Shown piece by piece: positions 46,815 through 59,160 of a stretch of DNA of 64,000 nt (within the stretch, counting starts at the first letter, position 1; every line of letters begins with the position of its first letter). The translations under genes were made by a program, and so were the position numbers. Source of the DNA: Rhyzopertha dominica. Lineage: Eukaryota > Arthropoda > Insecta > Coleoptera > Bostrichidae. A model generated the notes under the pieces. It did no database searches. It was not told the DNA's origin and saw nothing but the letters and a program-made list of their open reading frames with translations. Where the stretch lies: assembly GCA_025024175.1 (NCBI GenBank), contig QCXZ01000001.1, positions 3,782,001 to 3,846,000 of the forward strand, written 5' to 3'.

Positions 46815-49800
46815 AGTGTAAATTATTTTTTGTGGGGTGATTGTGTTAATAATAGTGCTATTGCCTTTGTAGACGCAGAAATCAAAGATTTACACATCAT
46901 CCGCCCGGAGTAGAAGCTAATTCACCAATTTGGCCAGTATATCGTTAGCTCATCCAGGGAAGGAGTTCATACATAAGACTTTCAAGGAATTTCCCGACCA
47001 TCGTTGGAAATTTTCAATGAGAGCAGTGATTTTGTGTATTGTGAAGTATTTTTTATGGGGTGATTGTGTTAATAATAGTGCTAGTGCCTTTGTGCGCTCA
47101 GAAGACAGGGATTTACACATCATCCGCCCGGAGTAAAAGCTTATTCATCAATTAGGCCAGTACATCGTTAACTAATTCAGGGAAGGAGTTCATACATAGG
47201 ACTTTCAAGGAATTTCCGGACCATTGTTGGAAATTTTCAAAGAGTGCAGTGATTTTGTGTATTGTGAAGTATTTTTTGTGAGGTGATTGTGTTAATAATA
47301 GTGCTATTGCCTTTGTGCACTCAGAAGACAGGGATTTATACATCATCCGCCCGGAGTAAAAGCTTATTCATCAATTAGGCCAGTACATCGTTAACTAATT
47401 CAGGGAAGGAGTTCATACATAGGACTTTCAAGGAATTTCCCGACCATCGTTGGAAATTTTCAAAGATAGCAGTGATTTTGTGTATTGTGAAGTATTTTTT
47501 ATGGGGTGATTGTGTTAATAATAGTGCTAGCGCTTTTGTGGACGCAGAAGACAAAGATTTGCACATCATCCGCCTGGAGTAGAAGCTTATTTATCAATTG
47601 GGTCAGTACATCGTTACCTCATCTAGTGAAGGAGTTCATACATAGGACTTTCAAGGAATTTCCCGACCATCGTTGGAAATTTTCAGAGAGAGCAATGATT
47701 TTGTGTATTGTGAAGTATTTTTTATGGTGTGATTGTGTTAATAATAGTGCTAGTGCTTTTGTGGACGCAGAAGACAAAGATTTGCACATCATCCGCCTGG
47801 AGTAGAAGCTTATTTATCAATTGGGTCAGTACATCGTTACCCAATCTAGGGAAGGAGTTCATACATAGGACTTTCAAGGAATTTCCGGACCATTGTTGGA
47901 AGTTTTCAAAGATTGCAGTGATTTTGTGTATTGTGAAGTATTTTTTGTGGGGTGATTGTGTTAATAATAGTGCTAGTGCCTTTGTGGACGCAGAAGACAG
48001 GGATTTACACATCATCCGCCCGGAGTAGAAGCTTATTTATCAACTGGGCCAGTACATNGTTAACTAAATCAGGAAAGAGGTTCATACATAGGACTTTCAA
48101 GGAAATTCCCGACAACCGTTGGAAAATTTTCAAAGAGAGCAGTGATTTTGTGTATTGTGAAGTATTTTTTGTGAGGTGATTGTGTTAATAATAGTGCTAG
48201 TGCCTTTGTGGACGCAGAAGACAAAGATTTGCACATCATCCGCCTGGAGTAGAAGCTTATTTATCAATTGGGTCAGTACATCGTTACCCAATCTAGGGAA
48301 GGAGTTCATACATAGGACTTTCAAGGAATTTCCGGACCAACGTTGGAAATTTTTAAAGAGTGCAGTGATTTTGTGTATTATGAAGTATTTTTTGTGAGGT
48401 GATTGTGTTAATAATAGTGCTAGTGCCTTTGTGGACGCAGAAGACAAAGATTTGCACATCATCCGCCTGGAGTAGAAGCTTATTTATCAATTGGGTCAGT
48501 ACATCGTTACCCAATCTAGGGAAGGAGTTCTTACATAGGACTTTCAAGGAATTTCCGGACCAACGTTGGAAATTTTTAAAGAGTGCAGTGATTTTGTGTA
48601 TTATGAAGTATTTTTTGTGAGGTGATTGTGTTAATAATAGTGCTAGTGCCTTTGTGGACGCAGAAGACAAAGATTTGCACATCATCCGCCTGGAGTAGAA
48701 GCTTATTTATCAATTGGGTCAGTACATCGTTACCCAATCTAGGGAAGGAGTTCATACATAGGACTTTCAAGGAATTTCCGGACCAACGTTGGAAATTTTT
48801 AAAGAGTGCAGTGATTTTGTGTATTATGAAGTATTTTTTGTGAGGTGATTGTGTTAATAATAGTGCTAGTGCCTTTGTGGACGCAGAAGACAAAGATTTG
48901 CACATCATCCGCCTGGAGTAGAAGCTTATTTATCAATTGGGTCAGTACATCGTTACCCAATCTAGGGAAGGAGTTCATACATAGGACTTTCAAGGAATTT
49001 CCGGACCAACGTTGGAAATTTTTAAAGAGTGCAGTGATTTTGTGTATTATGAAGTATTTTTTGTGGGGTGATTGTGTTAATAATAGTGCTAGTGCCTTTG
49101 TGGACGCCGAAGACAGGGATTTATACATCATCCGCCCGGAATAGAAGCTTATTTATCAATTGGGCCAGTACATCGTTAACTAAATCAGGAAAGGAGTTCA
49201 TACATAGGACTTTCAAGGAATTTCCGGACCAACGTTGGAAATTTTTAAAGAGTGCAGTGATTTTGTGTATTATGAAGTATTTTTTGTGGGGTGATTGTGT
49301 TAATAATAGTGCTAGTGCCTTTGTGGACGCCGAAGACAGGGATTTATACATCATCCGCCCGGAATAGAAGCTTATTTATCAATTGGGCCAGTACATCGTT
49401 ACCCAATCTAGGGAAGGAGTTCATACATAGGACTTTCAAGGAATTTCCGGACCAACGTTGGAANTTNTTAAAGAGTGCAGTGATTTTGTGTATTATGAAG
49501 TATTTTTTGTGGGGTGNTTGTGTTANTAATAGTGCTAGTGCCTTTGTGGACGCCGAAGACAGGGATTTATACATCATCCGCCTGCAGTGGAAGCTTATTT
49601 ATCAATTGGGCCAGTACATCGTTACCTGATCTAGGGAAGGAGTTCATACACAGGACTTTGAAGGAATTTCCCAACCATCGTTGGGAAATTTTCAAAGAGA
49701 GCAGTGATTTTNTGTATTGTGAAGTATTTTTTGTGGGGTGATTGTGTTAATAATAGTGCTAGTGCCTTTGTGNACTCAGAAGACAGGGATTTATACATAA

Positions 49801-50395
49801 TCCGCCCGGAATAGAAGCTTATTTATCAATTGGGCCAGTACATCGTTAACTAAATCAGGAAAGGAGTTCATACATAGGACTTTCAAGGAATTTCCGGACC
49901 AACGTTGGAAATTTTTAAAGAGTGCAGTGATTTTGTGTATTATGAAGTATTTTTTGTGNGGTGATTGTGTTAATAATAGTGCTAGTGTCNTTGTGCACGC
50001 AGAAGACAGGGATTTATACATCATCCGCCCGGAGTAGAAGCTTATTTATCAATTGGGCCAGTACATCGTTACCTAATCCAGGGAAGGAAATCATACATAG
50101 TACTTTCAAGGAATTTCCGGACCATTGTTGAAAGTTTTCAAAGTGTGATGTGATTTTGTGTAATGTGAAGTATTTTTTGTGGGGTAATTATGTTAATAAT
50201 AATAATGCTAGTGCCTTAGTGGACGCAGATGACCAAAATTTACACATCATCCGCCTGGAGTACAAGCTTATTCATCTATTGGGCCAGTACATCGTTACCC
50301 AATCCAGGGAAGGAGTTCATACGTTGAACATTCAAGGAATTTCCCGACCATTGCTGCCAATTTTTAAAGAGTGCTGTGATTTTGTGTATTTTGCG
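46815..50395 (+). repeat. 223 bp satellite array 1 (about 16 copies)
   Basis: Unit every 223 bases, with GGGTGATTGTGTTAATAATA, ACACATCATCCGCC, GGAGTTCATACATAGGAC and GCAGTGATTTTGTGTATT in each copy. Copies differ by scattered substitutions, and runs of near-identical copies (48180-49060) indicate local expansion. It starts after GAGTGCAAGTG and ends before GAGTGAATGTGGCAAGG, so it sits inside the GTG-rich part of the module. Overlapping 73-112 codon frames are present on both strands but are not supported as genes. Confidence 0.9.
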
Positions 50396-50825
50396 AGTGA
50401 ATGTGGCAAGGTGCTGTGATAAGTGATAATATTTAGAAAGAAGATACTGCTCCCAGGGAGGTACGGAGGGGACAAGCACGTACAACAAGATTATGCCGAA
50501 GCAGTCAACCAGTTACTGAGGTATTTCGTTTGGACGGCAGACTATTGGACAAGCTTTGTTCCCAATTTCGTGGTAACGATATGTGCACTACGTTTTATCT
50601 AATTCAACCCACCCTTTGGATTCAACAATATACGAAATCAGGCAATGATCGCAATTTTAAAGATTAGAGTTTAGTCACATTTTAGGGGGAAGCTCCATTT
50701 TGGTTTGGATTGGGAGCTACCGTTTGCGGCGTGGCTGGGGCCGCAGACAGTTTCTCTTCATATGCGTGGAAGGCAGTGAAGAGGGAAAAACAAACTGTTA
50801 CAGGGGAGGATCGCAAAGTTTTAGT
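50396..50825 (+). repeat. Hairpin module copy M9
   Basis: Module right after the 223 bp array, nearly identical to M10 (56020-56385), including AACAAGATTATG and TGTGCACTACGTTTTATC. Hairpins at 50722-50748 and 50750-50786, the latter with several G:T pairs. Confidence 0.8.
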
Positions 50826-51112
50826 CAAACAATGAATCGGGACCGCATAGCAGCGATAGGACAAAATAATGTCGGAAATGCCCATGGCGGCAATAGGAAT
50901 AATTTCCAAAACTCAGGACCGTAATTCCTTATATTTTATGGACAATTATTATGAAGCTAGAGTTAACGATATATGTTATGCGAATATGGAATGTAGTTAG
51001 GGAAACGCGACCCGTAAATTTAGAGAAAAGCTTTCGATGCCCGTGAGAGAAGCTAAGGAGTTTAAAGTTCAGGCTCGGTAATATGGCAAGGAAGCCTAGT
51101 TATTATGATGAA
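50826..51112 (+). pseudogene. gag-derived retroelement remnant 3
   Basis: Contains NRDRIAAIGQNNVGNAHGGN at 50833-50892 and the shared deletion junction (CAATAGGAATAATTTCC), then decayed sequence ending TATTATGATGAAAATATCTGG. It matches remnant 2 in structure. The Gly/Asn-rich peptide resembles nucleocapsid-type gag tails. Confidence 0.7.
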
Positions 51113-53128
51113 AATATCTGGTGCTAGGTGATTTATCGTGTTTGTATATTATGTAGTGAGTGCAAGTGAATGTGCAAGGTGCTGTTCCGTGAATTAGAAT
51201 TATGCAGTGATGAAGTGGAAATATTTAAACAGTAGATCTACTGCCAGGGAATTACGGANGGGACAAGCATTAGATGGAGGTTATGCTGAAGCAGTCAATN
51301 TGGTCACATCCCTCAGCTTCAACCGGCAAGAAAGAAGATAATTACAGTGCCTTTAAAAATATCTGGTGCTAGGTGACTTATTGTGTTTGTATATTATGTA
51401 GTGAGTGCAAGTGAATGTGCAAGGTGCTGTTCTGTGAATTAGAATCATCCGGTGATGAAGTGGAAATATTTAAACAGTAGATCTACTGCCAGGGAATTAC
51501 GGAGGGGACAAGCATTAGATGGAGGTTATGCTGAAGGAGTCAAGTTGGTCACATCACTCAGCTTCAACCGGCAAGAAAGAAGATACNTACAGTGCCTCGA
51601 AAAGTATCTGGTGCTAGGTGATTTATTGTGTTTGTATATTATGTAGTAAGTGCAAGTGAATGTGCAAGGTGCTGTTCCGTGAATTAGAATCATCCGGTGA
51701 TGAAGTGGAAATATTTAAACAGAAGATCTACTGCCAGGGAATTACGGAGGGGACAAGCATTAGATGGAGGTTATGCTGAAGGAGTCAAGTTGGTCACATC
51801 ACTCAGCTTCAACCGGCAAGAAAGAAGATACTTACAGTGCCTTTAAAAATATCTGGTGCTAGGTGATTTATTGTGTTTGTATATTATGTAGTAAGTGCAA
51901 GTGAATGTGCAAGGTGCTGTTCCGTGAATTAGAATCATCCGGTGATGAAGTGGAAATATTTAAACAGAAGATCTACTGCCAGGGAATTACGGAGGGGACA
52001 AGCATTAGATGGAGGTTATGCTGAAGGAGTCAAGTTGGTCACATCACTCAGCTTCAACCGGCAAGAAAGAAGATACCTACAGTGCCTCGAAAAGTATCTG
52101 GTGCTAGGTGATTTATTGTGTTTGTATATTATGTAGTAAGTGCAAGTGAATGTGCAAGGTGCTGTTCCGTGAATTAGAATCATCCGGTGATGAAGTGGAA
52201 ATATTTAAACAGAAGATCTACTGCCAGGGAATTACGGAGGGGACAAGCATTAGATGGAGGTTATGCTGAAGGAGTCAAGTTGGTCACATCACTCAGCTTC
52301 AACCGGCAAGAAAGAAGATACTTACAGTGCCTTTAAAAATATCTGGTGCTAGGTGATTTATTGTGTTTGTATATTATGTAGTAAGTGCAAGTGAATGTGC
52401 AAGGTGCTGTTCCGTGAATTAGAATCATCCGGTGATGAAGTGGAAATATTTAAACAGAAGATCTACTGCCAGGGAATTACGGAGGGGACAAGCATTAGAT
52501 GGAGGTTATGCTGAAGGAGTCAAGTTGGTCACATCACTCAGCTTCAACCGGCAAGAAAGAAGATACCTACAGTGCCTCGAAAAGTATCTGGTGCTAGGTG
52601 ATTTATTGTGTTTGTATATTATGTAGTAAGTGCAAGTGAATGTGCAAGGTGCTGTTCCGTGAATTAGAATCATCCGGTGATGAAGTGGAAATATTTAAAC
52701 AGAAGATCTACTGCCAGGGAATTACGGAGGGGACAAGCATTAGATGGAGGTTATGCTGAAGGAGTCAAGTTGGTCACATCACTCAGCTTCAACCGGCAAG
52801 AAAGAAGATACTTACAGTGCCTTTAAAAATATCTGGTGCTAGGTGATTTATTGTGTTTGTATATTATGTAGTAAGTGCAAGTGAATGTGCAAGGTGCTGT
52901 TCCGTGAATTAGAATCATCCGGTGATGAAGTGGAAATATTTAAACAGAAGATCTACTGCNAGGGAATTACGGAGGGGACAAGCATTAGACGGAGGTTATG
53001 CTGAAGGAGTCAAGTTGGTCACATCACTCAGCTTCAACCGGCAAGAAAGAAGATACCTACAGTGCCTCGAAAAGTATCTGGTGCTAGGTGATTTATTGTG
53101 TTTGTATATTATGTAGTGAGTGCAAGTG
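51113..53128 (+). repeat. 245 bp satellite array 2 (eight copies, dimeric higher-order pattern)
   Basis: Monomers alternate strictly between CAGTGCCTTTAAAAATATC and CAGTGCCTCGAAAAGTATC, so the true repeat is a 490 bp dimer. A 64-codon frame recurs exactly every 490 bases (51452, 51942, 52432, 52922). The dimers are almost identical, indicating recent expansion. The first copies (51120-51450) are more diverged. Confidence 0.95.
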
Positions 53129-56020
53129 TGAAGTATTTTTTGTGGGGTGATTGTGTTAATAATAGTGCTATTGCCTTTGTGGATTTACATATCACCCGCC
53201 TGGAGTAGAGGCTTATTCACCAATTTTGTCAATATATCGTTAGCTCATCCAGGGAAGGAATTCATACATAGGACTTTCAAGGAATTTCCCGACCATCGTT
53301 GGAAATTTTCAAAGAGAGCAGTGATTTTGTGTATTGTGAAGTATTTTTTGTGGGGTGATTGTGTTAATAATAGTGCTAGTGTCTTTGTGGACGCAGAAAA
53401 CTAGGATTTACACATCATCCTCCCGGAGTAGAAGCTTATTTATCAATTGGGCCAGTTTATCGTTAACTATTGCAGGGAAGGAGTTCATATATGGGACTTT
53501 CAAGGAATTTCCCGATCATCGTTGGAAATTTTCAAAGAGAGCAGTGATTTTGTGTATTGTGAAGTATTTTTTGTGGGGTGATTGTGTTAATAATAGTGCT
53601 AGTGTCTTTGTGGACGCAGAAAACTAGGATTTACACATCATCCTCCCGGAGTAGAAGCTTATTTATCAATTGGGCCAGTTCATCGTTAACTATTGCAGGG
53701 AAGGAGTTCATATATGGGACTTTCAAGGAATTTCCCGATCATCGTTGGAAATTTTCAAAGAGAGCAGTGATTTTGTGTATTGTGAAGTATTTTTTGTGGG
53801 GTGATTGTGTTAATAATAGTGCTAGTGTCTTTGTGGACGCAGAAAACTAGGATTTACACATCATCCTCCCGGAGTAGAAGCTTATTTATCAATTGGGCCA
53901 GTTCATCGTTAACTATTGCAGGGAAGGAGTTCATATATGGGACTTTCAAGGAATTTTCCGACCATCGTTGGAAATTTTCAAAGAGAGCAGTGATTTTGTG
54001 TATTGTGAAGTATTTTTTGTGGGGTGATTGTGTTAATAATAGTGCTAGTGTCTTTGTGGACGCAGAAAACTAGGATTTACACATCATCCTCCCGGAGTAG
54101 AAGCTTATTTATCAATTGGGCCAGTTCATCGTTAACTATTGCAGGGAAGGAGTTCATATATGGGACTTTCAAGGAATTTCCCGATCATCGTTGGAAATTT
54201 TCAAAGAGAGCAGTGATTTTGTGTATTGTGAAGTATTTTTTGTGGGGTGATTGTGTTAATAATAGTGCTAGTGTCTTTGTGGACGCAGAAAACTAGGATT
54301 TACACATCATCCTCCCGGAGTAGAAGCTTATTTATCAATTGGGCCAGTTTATCGTTAACTATTGCAGGGAAGGAGTTCATATATGGGACTTTCAAGGAAT
54401 TTTCCCACCATCGTTGGAAATTTTCAAAGAGAGCAGTGATTTTGTGTATTGTGAAGTATTTTTTGTGGGGTGATTGTGTTAATAATAGTGCTAGTGTTTT
54501 TGTGGACGCAGAAAACTAGGATTTACACATCATCCTCCCGGAGTAGAAGCTTATTTATCAATTGGGCCAGTTTATCGTTAACTATTGCAGGGAAGGAGTT
54601 CATATATGGGACTTTCAAGGAATTTTCCGACCATCGTTGGAAATTTTCAAAGAGAGCAGTGATTTTGTGTATTGTGAAGTATTTTTTGTGGGGTGATTGT
54701 GTTAATAATAGTGCTAGTGTCTTTGTGGACGCAAAGAACTAGGATTTACACATCATCCTCCCGGAGTAGAAGCTTATTTATCAATTGGGCCAGTTCATCG
54801 TTAACTATTGCAGGGAAGGAGTTCATATAAGGGACTTTCAAGGAATATCCCGACCATCGATGGAAATTTTCAAAGAGAGCAGTGATTTTGTGTATTGTGA
54901 AGTATTTTTTGTGGGGTGATTGTGTTAATAATAGTGCTAGTGTCTTTGTGGACGCAGAAAACTAGGATTTACACATCATCCTCCCGGAGTAGAAGCTTAT
55001 TTATCAATTGGGCCAGTTCATCGTTAACTATTGCAGGGAAGGAGTTCATATATGGGACTTTCAAGGAATTTGACGACCACCGTTGGAAATTTTCAAAGAG
55101 AGCAGTGATTTTGTGTATTGTGAAGTATTTTTTATGGGGTGATTGTGTTAATAATAGTGCTAGTGTCTTTGTGGACGCAGAAAACTAGGATTTACACATC
55201 ATCCTCCCGGAGTAGAAGCTTATTTATCAATTGGGCCAGTTCATCGTTAACTATTGCAGGGAAGGAGTTCATATATGGGACTTTCAAGGAATTTCCCGAC
55301 CATCGTTGGAAATTTTCAAAGAGAGCAGTGATTTTGTGTATTGTGAAGTATTTTTTGTGGGGTGATTGTGTTAATATTAGTGCTAGTGTCTTTGTGGACG
55401 CAGAAAACTAGGATTTACACATCATCCTCCCGGAGTAGAAGCTTATTTATCAATTGGGCCAGTACATCGTTACCTAATCCAGTGAAGGAGTTCATACATA
55501 GTACTTTCAAAGAATTTCCCTACCATCGTTGGAAATTTTTAGAGTGCTGCGATTTTGTATATTGTGAAGTATTTTTTGTGGGGTCATTGTGTTAATAATA
55601 GTGCTAGTGCCTTTGTGGACGCAGAAGACAGGGATTTTACACATCATCCGCCAGGAGGAGAAGCTTATACTCGTACATCAATTGGGCCAGTACATCGTTA
55701 CCTAATCCAGGGAAGGAGTTCATACATAGTACTTTCAAGGAATTTTCCGACCATTGTTGGAAGTTTACAAAGTGAGGTGTAATTTTGTGTAATGCGAAGT
55801 ATTTTTTGTGGGGTGATTTTGTTAATAATAATGCTATTGCCTTTATGGACGCAGAAGACCAAAATTTACATATCATCCGCCTGGAGTAGAAGCTTATTCA
55901 TCAATTGGGCCAGTACATCGTTACCTAATCCAGGGAAGGAGTTCATACATAGGACATTCAAGGAATTTCCCGACCATTGCTGGCAATTTTTAAAGAGTGT
56001 TGTAATTTTGTGTATTGTGC
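53129..56020 (+). repeat. 223 bp satellite array 2 (about 13 copies)
   Basis: Same family as array 1, with its own variant set (CATCATCCTCCCGGAG, AACTATTGCAGG, CATATATGGGAC) in the central, nearly uniform copies 53355-55410 and more array-1-like copies at both ends. The left junction (GAGTGCAAGTGTGAAG) and right junction (GTGCGAGTGAATGTGG) match those of array 1. Confidence 0.9.
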
Positions 56021-56480
56021 GAGTGAATGTGGAAGGTGCTGTGATGAAGTGATAATATTTAAAAAGAAGTTACTGCTCCCAGGGAGGTACGGAGGGGAGA
56101 AGCATGTACAACAAGATTATGCTGAAGCAGTCAACCAGTTACTGAGGTATTTCGTTTGGACGGCAGACTATTGGACAAGCTTTGTTCCCAATTTCGTTGT
56201 AACGATATGTGCACTACGTTTTATCTAATTCAACCCACCCTTTGCATTCAACAATATACGAAATCAGGCAATGAACGCAATTTTAAAGATTAGAGTTTAG
56301 TCACATTTTAGGGGGAAGCTCCATTTTGGTTTGGATTGGGAGCTACCGTTTGCGGCGTGGCTGGGGCCGCAGACAATTCTTCACGTACGTTGTGGCCAAT
56401 GAAGACTGTAGAGGGGCGCTGAAAGTAACTACATAGAGATTATGCTAAAGTATTTAATTTAAACATATCCTTTCGGGTCA
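56021..56480 (+). repeat. Hairpin module copy M10
   Basis: Near-duplicate of M9. Hairpin 1 at 56348-56374; hairpin 2 reduced (TTCTTCAC and ATGAAGA). It is followed by the module tail with AACCGGCAAGAAAGGAG. Confidence 0.8.
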
Positions 56481-57425
56481 ACCGGCAAGAAAGGAGATAC
56501 TTAATGTGCCCTGCAAAATATTTAGTGCTCTGTAGTGATTGTTTGTTGTTAATGGGAGATTTGTGTATGTGTAGTTAGTGTAAGTGAACGTGTGAGGTGT
56601 CCTTTAGTGAATTAGAGCTTTACAGTGATAAAGTGACAATATTTAAACAGGTGATACTACTCCCAGGTGGGTACGGGGGGGGGGCAAGCATCTACAGGAG
56701 ATTATGCTGAAGCAGACAATTCAACCGGTAAGAATGAAGATACTTACAGTGCTCTTATATGATATTTAGTGCCCCGGAGTGATTGTTTTTGTATTAATAG
56801 GTGATTTAGTGTGTTTGTATATACTTAGTGAGTGCAAGTGAACGTGCAAAGTGCTGTTCCGTGAATCATTGCTATTCAGTTAAGATGTAACATTATTTAA
56901 ACAGAAGAGACTGCTCCCAGGGAAGTACGGTGAAGGCAAGCATCTACATGGAGATTATGCTTACGTAGTCACACAAGTTACTGAGGTATTTAGTGTGGAT
57001 GGCAGACAACTGGACAAGCATTTTTTCCAATTTTGTGGTGACTATATACACAACATCTTATCTAATTTAACCCATACTCTGTCTTCAAACAAGATATGAA
57101 ATCTGCCAGGGATCGCAATTTTAAAGATTAGGGTTTAGTCGGATTTTTTGGGAAGCTCCATTTTGATTTGGATTGGGAGCTAACGTCTGCGGCGTGGTTG
57201 GGGTCGCAGACAGTTCCTCTTCACATGCGTGGAGGTCAATGAAGACTGTTTTTTAACTGAAAGAAAGAAGTTCATTAGCATATTTTTAGAAAATATGGTT
57301 GGTGTACCGTGGACATTGAAGACTGTGCATTCAGTGTTAATAGGTGATGTGTATGTATGTATTTGTGTAAGTGTGGTGAGTGCAAGTGAATGCGCAAGGT
57401 GCTGTTCCGTGAATTGGTGTTATTT
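56480..57425 (+). repeat. Hairpin module copy M11 with tandem module starts
   Basis: Two successive GTG-rich starts (56520 and 56765), then the module body. Hairpin 1 at 57185-57211 has a C-to-T change that would be a G:U pair in RNA. Hairpin 2 is weakened (ends at about 57248). It passes into the exon-like segments at 57430. Confidence 0.75.
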
Positions 57426-57428
57426 TAT

Positions 57429-57847
57429 GTATTTTTGCAGCTCTAGGTGACCTGGACCAGTTATTCAAAGTGACCCATTTTTATGCTGTAAAGGTTTTTT
57501 TGCCACAGATTCATGTACTTTTTTATAGGTTGAATTGGTACTAGAGGAAGTGGATCCCAGGAGACCGAAGAGGATGATGCAGCATTAAGGGCCAAATACT
57601 GTAAGTACCTCATTACATTACAAATTTGTCTTTAAAGTAGTCAGATCTCTACAATCAATTTTGAATCTTTCAAGTCATAATGTATATTAATTATGATTTG
57701 AACTGTTGAAGTATAAATTCACATTTATATAACCACTTTCATGTCTAGAAATTTAAATTCAACATTATGCGTTCTAATTTCTTTTTCTATTTGTTACAGG
57801 AAGTCTTATCGTATGGGGTAAGACTGCATGATGCAGTATTTGGTCCG
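57429..57847 (+). pseudogene. Partial exon unit C-prime
   Basis: After TTTTTGCAG (57440) an exon-like stretch encodes GDLDQLFKVTHFYAVK. Then 57529-57600, exactly 72 bases between TTTTTATAG and GTAAGT, encodes VELVLEEVDPRRPKRMM before a TAA, and ends GGGCCAAATACT like exon 1 of unit A. The second exon, 57800-57847 (48 bases), encodes EVLSYGVRLHDAVFGP with intact TTGTTACAG and GTGAGC borders. The 34-base gap between the first two parts is too short for a normal intron, so the whole is probably a decayed or rearranged copy. Confidence 0.4.
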
Positions 57848-58031
57848 GTGAGCGCTAATTATAATTTTCTATTCTTACTTGGGCATTCCAAATGTGCAAG
57901 GTATTTATTATTTTCAAAAATATTTCCAATCACGGAATTTGGTTTTAATTGGCGGGAGGGTTTTTTATATACAGGCAAGTACCAACTTTTCTGTGAATAT
58001 TTTTGCAAGTAACTAAATGTATTTCTTCCAG

Positions 58032-58478
58032 CCTAATCGGTTTCGGTAGCAGACTACGGGGTCTGTTCGTGTTGCTAGATCGATAGTGTAATCAGCAGAT
58101 GCTGTTCGCTTTAAAAATGAGAAGTTTTGTTTTCGTTAGTGCGGTTTTATTTTGTTGCTAGTTCATAAATATTAGTGACTCTCAAGTATCGCGTGTGGTT
58201 CTAAACTTAACTAATTCACTCGATTAAAATAAATAGTGATGGANTTTTATTTNTGGTGCATCGAGGGACAAGAGGATTACGAGTGCAGCTACGTCATGTG
58301 GCCAAATACTGTAAGTTTCAATTCAAATTTTTATTAATTTATATGGTCTAGATAGTATCTTGGATTTTACAACAAAAAAAAACTGACTTCGTATATTTAG
58401 TTTCTCAACAGTCGTTCTCTTTTGTTACAGGAAGTCTTATCGTGGGGGGTAAGACTGCATGATGCAGTATTTGGCCGG
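58032..58478 (+). CDS. Two-exon unit C, second intact copy
   Basis: Leader from 58032 (after TATTTCTTCCAG). ATG at 58239, 24 codons to 58310 with GQEDYECSYVMWPNT (two N bases make residues 2 and 5 uncertain), GTAAGT donor, 120 bp intron, exon 2 at 58431-58478 encoding EVLSWGVRLHDAVFGR, GTGAGT donor. Frame, lengths and splice sites equal those of unit A; substitutions are few (T to I, Y to C, Q to R). Like unit A it needs a downstream exon that was not found. Product unknown. Confidence 0.45.
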
Positions 58479-58619
58479 GTGAGTGCTTTTCCTACGATTC
58501 CTTTTTGTTTATAGTTTTAGTTGACTTTGCACATTTGGAATTTTTTTATTTTGGGGGGTGGGTAGGGTGGGAGAAGTGACAGTATATTATTAGTGTCATG
58601 TGTCCTCCAAAGGTAAGGA

Positions 58620-59160
58620 GCTACTTATAGTGCGCGAAAAAATATTTAGTGCTCCGTAGTGATTGTTTTTGTGTTAATTGGTGATTTCGTGAGCTTGTAT
58701 GCGTAGTGAGTGTAAGCGAATGTGCAAGGTGCTCTTCCGTGAATTATTGTTATTCAGTGAAGAAGTGACATTATTTAAACAGAAGAAGCTGCTCCCAGGG
58801 AATGTGGAACTTAGTGAATAGGAGCACAGAAAGTACCTACGTGAAAATTATGCTGAATCATGCAACAAGTTACTGAAGTTTGGATGGCAGACTACTGGAC
58901 AAGCTTTTATTCCCAATTTTTTTGGCTTCAGCAAGATGTGAAATCTACCAGGGATCGCAATTTTAAAGATTAGAAATTATCCACATTTTTTGGAAGCTCC
59001 ATTTTGGTTCGGATTGGGAGCTACGGTCTGCGGCGTGGTTGGGGCCGCAGGCAGTTCTTCACATACCTACATGCAGGTCAGTGAACAAGAGCGCTGAAAT
59101 TACCTACATGAAGATTATGCTGAAGCATTTAATTTGAACACATCCCTTGTGCAAATGAAC
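58620..59160 (+). repeat. Hairpin module copy M12
   Basis: Module with hairpin 1 at 59026-59052 and a damaged hairpin 2 (TTCTTCAC versus GTGAACAAG). The tail keeps AAGATTATGCTGAAGCA and ACACATCCCTTG. Confidence 0.75.

Noticed and set aside
49291..49629. Ambiguous bases in the 223 bp array as real polymorphism
   Set aside because: Isolated N calls cluster at 49464-50000 and probably reflect unresolved differences between near-identical copies.
46930..55876. Overlapping 73-112 codon frames in the 223 bp arrays as genes
   Set aside because: The period is not divisible by three, so each frame runs into a different frame of the next unit. Both strands are equally open and there is no recognisable domain.
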